A DNA stretch of 34,828 nucleotides from contig JAQULF010000010.1 of the NCBI GenBank assembly GCA_028718745.1, positions 1-34,828 on the forward strand. The letters run 5' to 3'. This document shows positions 1-8,027 of the stretch, in pieces. The position numbers were made by a program, and so were the translations under genes. The stretch's first letter is position 1. Each line of letters opens with the position of its first letter. The notes beneath the pieces were generated by a model. That model was given only the letters and a program-made list of their open reading frames with translations. It had not been told where the DNA came from and did not search any database. Source of the DNA: Patescibacteria group bacterium (lineage in GTDB: Bacteria > Patescibacteriota > JACPGU01).

Positions 1-60
1 AAAAGTTTGGAAAATTGGAACTTAGATATTGTTTAGGATTTAGAACTTAGGATTTAGGGT

Positions 61-483
61 TTACTGTATTTTATATACTCTATCTTCTTGTCTGACTTTC
101 TTGCCAACTTTGATCCCAACTTGTTTCTTGCCTTTTGCCACCATGACCTGTTTGCCATATTCCTGCATTGATTTTAATTCTTCCGCAAAATCGGTAGTGT
201 GGCCGGAATAATAAAGCGTTTGGCCAACCTTGATTTCTTTGCCTTTGACTACTTCAATCACGCCTACCTTAATCTTTCCGTAAAAATGAATGATCTTGCC
301 AACCGGTTTCTCTTTATTCAAATCAATCATCTTCCCGCCAATCTTTTTGATGTTTGGTACAGCAGCAGATTTTCTGGAAACCTTTTTAGTAGTCTTTTTG
401 ACCGCTTTTTTCGCCGGCTTCTTCTTAGCCGGAGATTTTTTTAGAACTTTTTTCTTCTTAACTGGAGATTTTTTTGTTGCCAT
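61..483 (-). CDS. EF-Tu domain-2-like (translation elongation factor-like) protein with Lys/Pro/Ala-rich histone-H1-like N-terminal tail
   Basis: C-terminal ~90 aa 'VGKIIHFYGKIKVGVIEVVKGKEIKVGQTLYYSGHTTDFAEELKSMQ...GIKVGKKVRQEDRVYKI' resembles the small EF-Tu domain-2-like family. N-terminus is KKSPVKKKK..KKSPAKKKPAKK. GGGAGGTC SD precedes the ATG. Confidence 0.8.
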   Translation of the reverse strand: MATKKSPVKKKKVLKKSPAKKKPAKKAVKKTTKKVSRKSAAVPNIKKIGGKMIDLNKEKPVGKIIHFYGKIKVGVIEVVKGKEIKVGQTLYYSGHTTDFAEELKSMQEYGKQVMVAKGKKQVGIKVGKKVRQEDRVYKIQ

Positions 484-614
484 AAGACCTCCCTCTTTTT
501 ACCCCATCAAATAGGATTTCATTTGACTGGGGTATATTTTGATATTTAAAGATGGTTATTTTTTGTTTTGGCCTAGTTTTATTTTAAACCAATGGTGGTA
601 CTTTGCAAGGGGGA

Positions 615-642
615 TTGTGAGGAGGAGGTTTTGTGGTAGAAT
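615..642 (+). promoter_or_regulatory. Putative promoter of the endonuclease gene (TTGTGA-N16-TAGAAT)
   Basis: TTGTGA 615-620, 16-nt spacer, TAGAAT 637-642, 41 nt before the start at 683. Confidence 0.4.
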
Positions 643-682
643 GTAACAGAGTGCTCAAATATAACTATAAAAACAAACAAAA

Positions 683-1600
683 ATGTATAAGTACCAACAT
701 CCGAAACCAATCATCATAAAGCTTAACGATGAGCTTGGCTTCAAGTTGAGACAAAAAGCATCAGAATATATTATAGCAAATCAGAACAGAACGGGGGCAG
801 AAAGAGGAAGCTCCGAAGAACAAGGATTTGGTGCTCTAGCCGAGATCGTTATACGTAATAAGTTAGGAATGCCGGAAATAAATCCCGAAGATCATCCGTT
901 GGGCTATGATTTGTTATTACCATCAGGTGTGAAAGTAGATGTGAAATGTCGTGGCGGGGCATTACCTTTTAAGGAAGAGTATGAGAGTAACGATGGTATT
1001 GCAAGAGAAGCAAAACATAATTTTTTCGCACGTCAACTTTATGATGAAAGGCTAGATGCTGATATATATGTAATGACTCATCTAGAAACTCCTAGTAAAA
1101 GAGAGCTTCCGGGAACTACCAGACAAAGAAAGTGGGTACTTTATATTTGTGGCTGGGTTTCAAAAGAAAGAGTCGCGCGTGAAGGTGTATATTTGCCACG
1201 TGGCTCACTAACTGAACAGGGGAGAACTTGGTTTACCTATCGTGGTCAAGAGATAGAATTTTATAATCGTAATCTCAACGGTCTAGAGAAGGTCGAAAGT
1301 CTTTTGGATATAGAACAATCTGATGTTGAAAAAGATAAAGTGCATAAGGGAGATTTAAATCTAACATCGGTTGATGCGATAAGAATCGCATATGATCTTA
1401 TTGGGCGCGGTGTGCTTTCAGAAAAGCATCTCAAATTTATACAAAAAGAGACCCAACTGGAGAAAATTGTAAAGCCAGTTTTACATTCTAACCAATACTT
1501 TCATTTATTAGAGTGGTTAAAAGAAAAGGGAGTTCTAGATGACAACGAGATAGAAAAAGCACATAAGGTTTTGCAGAAAGAACCATTTAGCGGGATTTAA
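683..1600 (+). CDS. Predicted PD-(D/E)XK restriction endonuclease-like protein
   Basis: 305 aa with motif order E (GALAEIVI), D (GYDLLLPSG), DVK (KVDVKCRG), consistent with a PD-(D/E)XK active site. Convergent with a DNA methyltransferase gene, 3' ends overlapping. Confidence 0.6.
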   Translation: MYKYQHPKPIIIKLNDELGFKLRQKASEYIIANQNRTGAERGSSEEQGFGALAEIVIRNKLGMPEINPEDHPLGYDLLLPSGVKVDVKCRGGALPFKEEYESNDGIAREAKHNFFARQLYDERLDADIYVMTHLETPSKRELPGTTRQRKWVLYICGWVSKERVAREGVYLPRGSLTEQGRTWFTYRGQEIEFYNRNLNGLEKVESLLDIEQSDVEKDKVHKGDLNLTSVDAIRIAYDLIGRGVLSEKHLKFIQKETQLEKIVKPVLHSNQYFHLLEWLKEKGVLDDNEIEKAHKVLQKEPFSGI

Positions 1601-3062
1601 AGAGTTTACTGCTATCAACCCTACACTGTTTCTCCGCCTCTTTAATGCGTTTTTTACAGATTTCTATGTAGTCTATATGATGTTTTCGATGAAGATATAC
1701 TTCTTGGTTTTTCTCAATCCCAATAAACTTTCTGCCCTCCAAAACTGCGGATACAAGAAAGCTCCCACTTCCACAAGTATTATCTAATACAATTTCACCT
1801 TTTTTTGTGAAGGTTCGGATTAAATATCTTCCCAATTCGACTGGTTTTTGTGTTGGATGAAAAACCTTTCCTTCGCTCTCTGCAGTTTTGAAGTAGACTA
1901 CATCTGTCGGATATCTTGCGCCATCACTTTTTACTTCGACAGTTTTGAAATCACCGTAGCTACCAGTTAATTGATTTTTTCTAAAACCTTTATTGTATGG
2001 TTCACCATAAGTCATTTGTGGATTATAAATTGGTTGGTTTCTATAGAAAATGCATATGTCCTCATGCTTGCGCAGAGGCTGTTTTTTTGCATTTAAGAAA
2101 TTAGTTGGCTTGGATTTTACCCAAGTTATCTTATATTTAAACCATTTTGGATTAGATAACATGAGATTTGCTGTAAAAAGTCCCTGGCTTGTTAGCACAA
2201 TAACCCCGGCATCTTTAATAATTCTTTCATAATGTTCCCAAAGTTGGTTCAATGGAATAATGCTATCCCAATGATTTTGCGTAATCCCATACGGCAAGTC
2301 ACACAAAATCATATCTATTGATTTTGAGGGAATCTTTTTCATTGCCTCCAAACAGTCTTCCTCAATAACTTTATCTATAAATCTCTTAATATCCCTCTCT
2401 TTAGTAGCGTCTCCATTTTGAGAGCCAACTGTTAAAATATTCTTTTGGGAAGATGAAATATTTTTAATAATATCTACAACAATGCCCTGCACCCTAATTT
2501 CATGCTCATTATTTTTTATAATTATTGGCTCCATTTTTTTGTTCGCAGGTTGAAGCCGAATTTGATTTTCTTCTTTATATAACGTTTTTAGGGTTGCTTC
2601 ATAATTATCGATTAGCGCAACGATTTTATCTCCATTATTGGCTGTTTCTTGTTGTTTCACTAAGACGATATCGCCATCATTGATATTTTCATCAATCATG
2701 CTTTGTCCGACAACTTTTAATGCGAAATAGTTGTTGTTTTGAGATATTTTTGACATTGGTACCGCAATGCTTTCATCGTGATCCACAATAGCCTCTATCG
2801 GTTGCCCAGCAGCGATATTACCAAGCAAGGGGATTTGTATCATTTCGCCTTGCTCAACTATTTCAATACCGCGAGAAACTAAATCTTGTTTCTTTATAAA
2901 ACCCTTATCGACCAACGCTTCTATGTGCTGGTGAACAGTGGAGTTCGCAGAGAGCTTAAACTTCTTTTTTACCTCACCAATGGTAGGGGAAAACCCTTTT
3001 TTTTCTATATATTTTTTCAGATAATCCAGGAGATCTTTTTGTTTTTTTGTTAGTGTAGGCAT
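1587..3062 (-). CDS. LexA-like repressor (wHTH + S24 autoprotease) fused to a beta-class DNA methyltransferase
   Basis: Start at MPTLTKKQKDLL (3062) rather than the longer ORF start at 3146. LexA part: SPTIGEVKKKFKLSANSTVHQHIEALVDKGFI wHTH, LLGNIAAG cleavage region, VVGQSMID Ser, VALIDNYEATLKTLY Lys. MTase part: motif IV DLPYG, HPTQKPVEL, motif I LDNTCGSGSF in beta order. Confidence 0.93.
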   Translation of the reverse strand: MPTLTKKQKDLLDYLKKYIEKKGFSPTIGEVKKKFKLSANSTVHQHIEALVDKGFIKKQDLVSRGIEIVEQGEMIQIPLLGNIAAGQPIEAIVDHDESIAVPMSKISQNNNYFALKVVGQSMIDENINDGDIVLVKQQETANNGDKIVALIDNYEATLKTLYKEENQIRLQPANKKMEPIIIKNNEHEIRVQGIVVDIIKNISSSQKNILTVGSQNGDATKERDIKRFIDKVIEEDCLEAMKKIPSKSIDMILCDLPYGITQNHWDSIIPLNQLWEHYERIIKDAGVIVLTSQGLFTANLMLSNPKWFKYKITWVKSKPTNFLNAKKQPLRKHEDICIFYRNQPIYNPQMTYGEPYNKGFRKNQLTGSYGDFKTVEVKSDGARYPTDVVYFKTAESEGKVFHPTQKPVELGRYLIRTFTKKGEIVLDNTCGSGSFLVSAVLEGRKFIGIEKNQEVYLHRKHHIDYIEICKKRIKEAEKQCRVDSSKLFKSR

Positions 3063-3102
3063 ATTTTTTGTATTGTCTTTGCTGGGTTTTATTGTTATAT
3101 TT

Positions 3103-3131
3103 AATATACCGAACAAAAGCCGAACATACAA
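3103..3131 (-). promoter_or_regulatory. Predicted promoter of the LexA-MTase gene (TTGTAT-N17-TATATT) with embedded LexA-box-like direct repeat GTTC-N7-GTTC
   Basis: Minus strand: TTGTAT (3131-3126), 17-nt spacer GTTCGGCTTTTGTTCGG, TATATT (3108-3103). GAAC at 3111-3114 and 3122-3125 on the plus strand. Confidence 0.65.
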
Positions 3132-3181
3132 TAGTGACTTATCCACAATATTAAAAATTAATAAAATTAAAGGAGGTCAAA

Positions 3182-3364
3182 ATGGCAATCAATAAACCAG
3201 TAGGTGATAACAAAAGAATAGGAATGGTTAAAGAACGATCTCAAGTTCTTAACCCAAAGATTCAAAGGTTTGTTAAACGAAACAAAGAAACGGGACGCTT
3301 CATGGATGTGAAGAGCGATAGTAAAAAATTCAAAGGTGTTAGAAAAGAGGGGAAAAATGACTAG
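3182..3364 (+). CDS. Small basic conserved-type hypothetical protein (60 aa)
   Basis: Strong SD AAAGGAGGTCAAA-ATG; MAINKPVGDNKRIGMVKERSQ...KRNKETGRFMDVKSDSKKFKGVRKEGK; overlaps the next start codon. Confidence 0.7.
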   Translation: MAINKPVGDNKRIGMVKERSQVLNPKIQRFVKRNKETGRFMDVKSDSKKFKGVRKEGKND

Positions 3365-4157
3365 AATAGAGCAAACGCAAGACGAGCTTCAAAAACAACT
3401 CAACGAACAATTAGAATTATTGAGTAAATTAGCTGATTTATATGATAATGGTATGGATGTAGCTGCAAAATCAATGGCTACCACCATTCGTGTTTTACTA
3501 CATGATAAGGGTAGTTCCAAGTCATTACTTGGTCAGTTGGGGTTGAAATCGAAAGAATTTTTTGATACCTCATTTGACTATAATACAAATGAAATTGGAG
3601 AAAGTTGTATCAGAACTGATGGATTTGCGGGTTTAATTGGCATTCCATTTGGTGCGGGAATTAATAAATATCTACCATATCTAGATGAAACAAAGCCAGG
3701 AGAAACTAAATTTGTATCTTTTGAAGATTTTTGGGGCAAAGAGATATTCTTAGATAAAGAGAAGAATTCATTTAGTCGCAAGGATATAGTATTATATGTT
3801 GCCGAGCAAGATGGGGGAGCGCATGTTGATCCGGGATTAGATGAAAAGTACAATAAACTTTCTAGAGGAAATTCGTTGGGATGGCATACAAGTAGTGATG
3901 GCAAGAACTGGGAATCGATGAAAGGAGCAGAGCTTGTAGCTATTCGCCAAATTGGTCATGAAATATTGCGCACATTTTTACCTAATTATCCTCATAAAAA
4001 ACCATTTCAAGGAAACGGCTTTATGATAGCTGGTGCAGGTATGATTATAAAAACGAGTTCGTCGAGTGACTTTAAGGAAACCAAAAATAAAGTTGGGCGT
4101 AATCAGCAATGCCCTTGTGGCAGTGATAAAAAATATAAGAAATGTTGTGGATTCTAA
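3357..4157 (+). CDS. Hypothetical protein with C-terminal SEC-C zinc motif
   Basis: Ends VGRNQQCPCGSDKKYKKCCGF, a classic SEC-C signature. In-frame ATG at 3357 is overlapped by the stop of the upstream gene; GAGGGG SD-like sequence. Confidence 0.75.
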   Translation: MTRIEQTQDELQKQLNEQLELLSKLADLYDNGMDVAAKSMATTIRVLLHDKGSSKSLLGQLGLKSKEFFDTSFDYNTNEIGESCIRTDGFAGLIGIPFGAGINKYLPYLDETKPGETKFVSFEDFWGKEIFLDKEKNSFSRKDIVLYVAEQDGGAHVDPGLDEKYNKLSRGNSLGWHTSSDGKNWESMKGAELVAIRQIGHEILRTFLPNYPHKKPFQGNGFMIAGAGMIIKTSSSSDFKETKNKVGRNQQCPCGSDKKYKKCCGF

Positions 4158-4187
4158 TTAACCATAAAGAATTTGCCACTAGTTATG

Positions 4188-4219
4188 CGGAGCGCAAAGC
4201 TCCGACGACGAAGTCGGGG
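4188..4219. repeat. Tandem small-hairpin element
   Basis: CGGAGC-GCAAA-GCTCCG followed directly by CCGAC-GACGAA-GTCGG (sharing CCG). Confidence 0.4.
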
Positions 4220-4232
4220 TAAGGAAAAACTT

Positions 4233-4270
4233 GAACCCGCCAAAAGAACCCGCTTTTGGCGGGTTCTTTA
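4233..4270 (+). terminator. Rho-independent-type terminator
   Basis: Perfect 14-bp stem GAACCCGCCAAAAG / CTTTTGGCGGGTTC, loop AACCCG, followed by TTTATCTT. Confidence 0.8.
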
Positions 4271-4286
4271 TCTTAAAAAATCCCCA

Positions 4287-4314
4287 TTGACACCATTTCC
4301 CAATATGCTATATT
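4287..4314 (+). promoter_or_regulatory. Putative rpoB promoter (TTGACA-N16-TATATT)
   Basis: TTGACA 4287-4292, TATATT 4309-4314, ~85 nt upstream of rpoB. Confidence 0.65.
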
Positions 4315-4398
4315 TAGAGTGTGCACAAATTGCGTAATCTAAATTAAGGTAAAACCTAACTTACCCCATTTATTTTTTTCTACGAGGGGATCTTTTTT

Positions 4399-7300
4399 AT
4401 GAGCTCAAAAACCATCTTAAAAAGAAAATATTTCCATCCCCTAAATGAGGCTATTACGCCTCCTAATTTGATTGAAATTCAGGTTGATTCTTACAAGTGG
4501 TTTTTGGAAGAAGGTTTAAAAGAAATTTTTGGAGAATTAAATCCGGTTGAAGATTTTATTGGAAAAAATCTGGAGCTCAATTTCATCGATTATAAAATTG
4601 AAGAACCAAAATACGACGAGGCGACAGTCAGACAAAGAAACCTCACTTATAAGGCGCCTGTGCGCTGCAAAATTCAACTGGTCAACAAAAATACCGGCGA
4701 AATAAAAGAACAAAATGTGTTCCTTGGTGATTTTCCTTTAATGACAACCCAAGGAACTTTTGTTATTAATGGGATAGAAAGAGTAGTTTCAACGCAGATC
4801 GTCAGAGCCCCTGGCGTTCTTTTTACCTCTGATAATAGTTCCGGTATAGATCTTTTTGGTGCCAAAATTATTCCGGAACGGGGAGCCTGGCTGGAATTTG
4901 AAACCTCTTCCAAAGGCATTATTTATGTGAAGATTGATCGCAAAAGAAAAATTCCTTTTACGACATTACTTCGCGCTTTTGGATACGGCAAGAATGACGA
5001 AATTTATAAACTTTTTGAAGAAGTAAATACGGATCCGGAAAGAAATTTCATTAAAGCTACTCTAGACAAAGATCCGGCTAATTCTGTCGATACAGGTATC
5101 TTGGAAATTTATAAGAGAATGAGGCCGGGGGATTTAGTAACCGTAGAAAATGCCCGAACGCTGGTAGAAAACACCTTTTTTAATTTTCGTCGATACGATC
5201 TTTCAAAAATCGGCCGTTATAAAATAAATAAAAGATTGGGACTTGATACTCCCAATAATATAGAGCATCGAGTTTTACAAAGAGAAGATGTGATTGCGAT
5301 ATTAAAGGAGATTATTTCTTTAAATAATGACCCTAGCGCTATCGCTGATGATATTGATAATTTGAAAAACAGAAGAGTTCGAGCGGTAGGGGAATTGGTT
5401 CAGAAAAAACTTCGCGTCGGATTTTTACGAGTAGAAAGAAATATCAAAGACCGAATGAGCGTAGCTGACATCGACACTGTTACTCCAGCTCAATTGATTA
5501 ATGTGAGACCGATTACAGCGGCTATGCAGCAATTTTTTGCCAGCTCCCAGCTTTCTCAATTCATGGATCAGGTTAATCCATTATCCGAACTGGAACATAA
5601 AAGAAAATTATCAGCTACCGGTCCGGGAGGATTAACCCGAGAAAGAGCTGGATTCGAAGTTCGCGATGTTCACTCCTCGCACTACGGCCGACTTTGTCCG
5701 ATCGAATCTCCCGAAGGTCCGAATATCGGTCTGATTTCCTATTTTGCGACTTTTGCCCGATTAAATGAATACAATTTTATCGAAGCTCCTTATGTTTGGG
5801 TGCAGAGAAAAGCGGCTAATGACGGCAAGGACGCGGTTGGGCTGTATGCTCGAGGAGATTTAGTGGATGAAAAAGGCAAGATTGTTGTAAAAGACGGAGA
5901 AAAAATAACCAAAGAAGCGGCCGATAAATTATCCAAAAACAAAGGTTTGGGAAAAATCTTAGTTAAACCTAGAGCAACAGGGGAAGTGGTTTACCTGGAT
6001 GCTGAAGATGAGGAAGGCTCTATTATCGCTCAAGCTAATGCAAAATTGGATAACAATGGATATTTTACGGAAAAGAAAATTGCGGTTAGAAATCATTATG
6101 AACCCGATCTGGTTGGTCCGGAAAGCATTGATTATATGGATGTTTCTCCTCGCCAGGTGGTATCTGTAGCGGCTTCCTTGATTCCTTTTATAGAACATGA
6201 TGAAGTAAAGCGCGCGCTGATGGGATCGAACATGTTGCGGCAAGCCGTTCCATTGGTAAAACCGGAATCTCCAATAGTTGGTACCGGTATGGAAGAGATC
6301 GTAGCCAAAAATTCAGGCGAATTGATAATTGCAACTAAACCCGGGGTGGTTAAACAAGCTTCCGGCGCCGAAATAATTATTCAAAATAGCGATGGCACTA
6401 CCAATTCTTATCAATTAAGAAAGTTTATCCGTTCTACTAAGGCTACCTGTATTAATCAGAGAGTTCTAACTAATGTGGGTGATAAAGTTGAAAAAGGAGA
6501 CCTTTTGGCGGATAGTTTTGCTACCGATAATGGCGAAATCGCTCTGGGTCAAAACATACTCGTCGCTTTCATGCCATGGGGAGGATACAACTTTGAGGAT
6601 GCTATTATTATTTCCGAGAAACTGGTTCACAATGACCGATACAGTTCCATTCATATAGAAGATTATCCGATTGAAGTGCGCGACACCAAATTGGGACCCG
6701 AAATCATTACTCGCGACATTCCAAATATTGGCGAAGAAGCTTTAAAAAATCTTGATGAAGAGGGCGTGATTCGAGTTGGGGCCGAAATAAAAGCGGGAGA
6801 TATTTTAATTGGTAAAATCGCTCCAAAAGGCGAAACCGAATTGACTCCGGAAGAAAGATTGTTGCGCGCAATCTTCGGAGAAAAAGCTCGCGATGTAAAA
6901 GATGTGTCTCTTCGACTTCCTCATGGCGAATACGGAAAAGTAGTGGCAGTAAAAGAATACAAACGCGATCTGGGCGATGAATTGCCAACCGGAGTGATTA
7001 AAAAAATAGAAGTTAGCGTAGCTCAATTTAGAAAGATATCGGTTGGAGATAAAATGGCCGGAAGGCATGGCAATAAAGGTATTGTCAGCAAAATTGTGGC
7101 GGTAGAAGATATGCCGATGTTAGCTGATGGTACGCCGGTTGATATGATTCTAAATCCGCTTGGTATTATTTCTCGTATGAATCTGGGACAGCTTCTAGAA
7201 ACTCATTTGGGTTATGCCGCAAAAATTTTAGGATACAAAGTAGCTACCCCGGTCTTTTCCGGGGCTTCGATCGAAGATATTGTAGGGGAGCTGAAGAAAG

Positions 7301-7989
7301 CTGGATTGGCTGAAGATGGTAAAGTTCAGCTTTACGATGGCAAGAGTGGAGAGCCATTCCAACAAAGAACTGTGGTTGGCTACAAATACTTTATGAAGCT
7401 GGAACATTTAGTCGATGATAAGATTCATGCCCGATCTATCGGACCCTACTCATTGGTTACCCAGCAGCCTCTGGGAGGAAGAGCTCAATTCGGCGGTCAG
7501 AGATTTGGAGAAATGGAAGTTTGGGCGCTTGAAGCTTATGGCGCGGCGCATACCTTGCAGGAAATGTTGACGATAAAATCCGATGATGTTTGGGGTAGAA
7601 GAAAGGCTTATGAATCCATTATCAAAAAGGAAGAAATCCGCAAACCGTCTATTCCGGAATCGTTTAATGTTTTAGTTAAAGAGTTGGAAGGTTTGGGATT
7701 AGCAATCGATTTAATCCGCAAAAATGAAACCGGAATGGAATTAATCGATGCTGAAAGAATAGTCGAGCTGGAAGAACAAAGACTTCAGGAGGAAAGTGGG
7801 GATTATACGGAAGAAGTGGCGGTTGAGTTGAAAGATATTGCCGGCGGAGATTTGCATGAAGAATTGCCAACAGAAGATGAAGCGGGCTTGAAAGATAACC
7901 AAGATGATGACCTGGAAGAAGATATTTTAACAGCGGAAGAGTTGAATTTGGATGAGGTAGATGAGGGAGATGTGCAGGAGGGAGAATAA
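4399..7989 (+). CDS. rpoB: DNA-directed RNA polymerase subunit beta
   Basis: 1196 aa; SQLSQFMDQVNPLSELEHKRKLSATGPGGLTRERAGFEVRDVHSSHYGRLCPIESPEGPNIGLI, VGDKMAGRHGNKGI, QFGGQRFGEMEVWALEAYGA; SD GAGGGGATC. Confidence 0.99.
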   Translation: MSSKTILKRKYFHPLNEAITPPNLIEIQVDSYKWFLEEGLKEIFGELNPVEDFIGKNLELNFIDYKIEEPKYDEATVRQRNLTYKAPVRCKIQLVNKNTGEIKEQNVFLGDFPLMTTQGTFVINGIERVVSTQIVRAPGVLFTSDNSSGIDLFGAKIIPERGAWLEFETSSKGIIYVKIDRKRKIPFTTLLRAFGYGKNDEIYKLFEEVNTDPERNFIKATLDKDPANSVDTGILEIYKRMRPGDLVTVENARTLVENTFFNFRRYDLSKIGRYKINKRLGLDTPNNIEHRVLQREDVIAILKEIISLNNDPSAIADDIDNLKNRRVRAVGELVQKKLRVGFLRVERNIKDRMSVADIDTVTPAQLINVRPITAAMQQFFASSQLSQFMDQVNPLSELEHKRKLSATGPGGLTRERAGFEVRDVHSSHYGRLCPIESPEGPNIGLISYFATFARLNEYNFIEAPYVWVQRKAANDGKDAVGLYARGDLVDEKGKIVVKDGEKITKEAADKLSKNKGLGKILVKPRATGEVVYLDAEDEEGSIIAQANAKLDNNGYFTEKKIAVRNHYEPDLVGPESIDYMDVSPRQVVSVAASLIPFIEHDEVKRALMGSNMLRQAVPLVKPESPIVGTGMEEIVAKNSGELIIATKPGVVKQASGAEIIIQNSDGTTNSYQLRKFIRSTKATCINQRVLTNVGDKVEKGDLLADSFATDNGEIALGQNILVAFMPWGGYNFEDAIIISEKLVHNDRYSSIHIEDYPIEVRDTKLGPEIITRDIPNIGEEALKNLDEEGVIRVGAEIKAGDILIGKIAPKGETELTPEERLLRAIFGEKARDVKDVSLRLPHGEYGKVVAVKEYKRDLGDELPTGVIKKIEVSVAQFRKISVGDKMAGRHGNKGIVSKIVAVEDMPMLADGTPVDMILNPLGIISRMNLGQLLETHLGYAAKILGYKVATPVFSGASIEDIVGELKKAGLAEDGKVQLYDGKSGEPFQQRTVVGYKYFMKLEHLVDDKIHARSIGPYSLVTQQPLGGRAQFGGQRFGEMEVWALEAYGAAHTLQEMLTIKSDDVWGRRKAYESIIKKEEIRKPSIPESFNVLVKELEGLGLAIDLIRKNETGMELIDAERIVELEEQRLQEESGDYTEEVAVELKDIAGGDLHEELPTEDEAGLKDNQDDDLEEDILTAEELNLDEVDEGDVQEGE

Positions 7990-8027
7990 TTTTTAGAAGA
8001 AGATATTTTTAGGAAAGAATTAGTAAA

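Noticed and set aside
1-62. Telomere-like CCCTAAA sequence
   Set aside because: Degenerate 7-bp repeats in an intergenic context; better explained as part of the short-unit repeat class.
199-514. Plus-strand ORFs opposite the EF-Tu-like gene
   Set aside because: Phe/Leu-rich translations are the complement of the Lys-rich tail; no initiation signal.
3063-3146. N-terminal extension MDKSLLYVRLLFGILNITIKPSKDNTKN of the LexA-MTase ORF
   Set aside because: It spans the predicted promoter and operator, while LexA homologues start near the LTKKQ motif; ATG 3062 is preferred.
4674-7870. Antisense and alternate-frame ORFs within rpoB
   Set aside because: Shadow ORFs of a strongly conserved gene; no SD or family signal.
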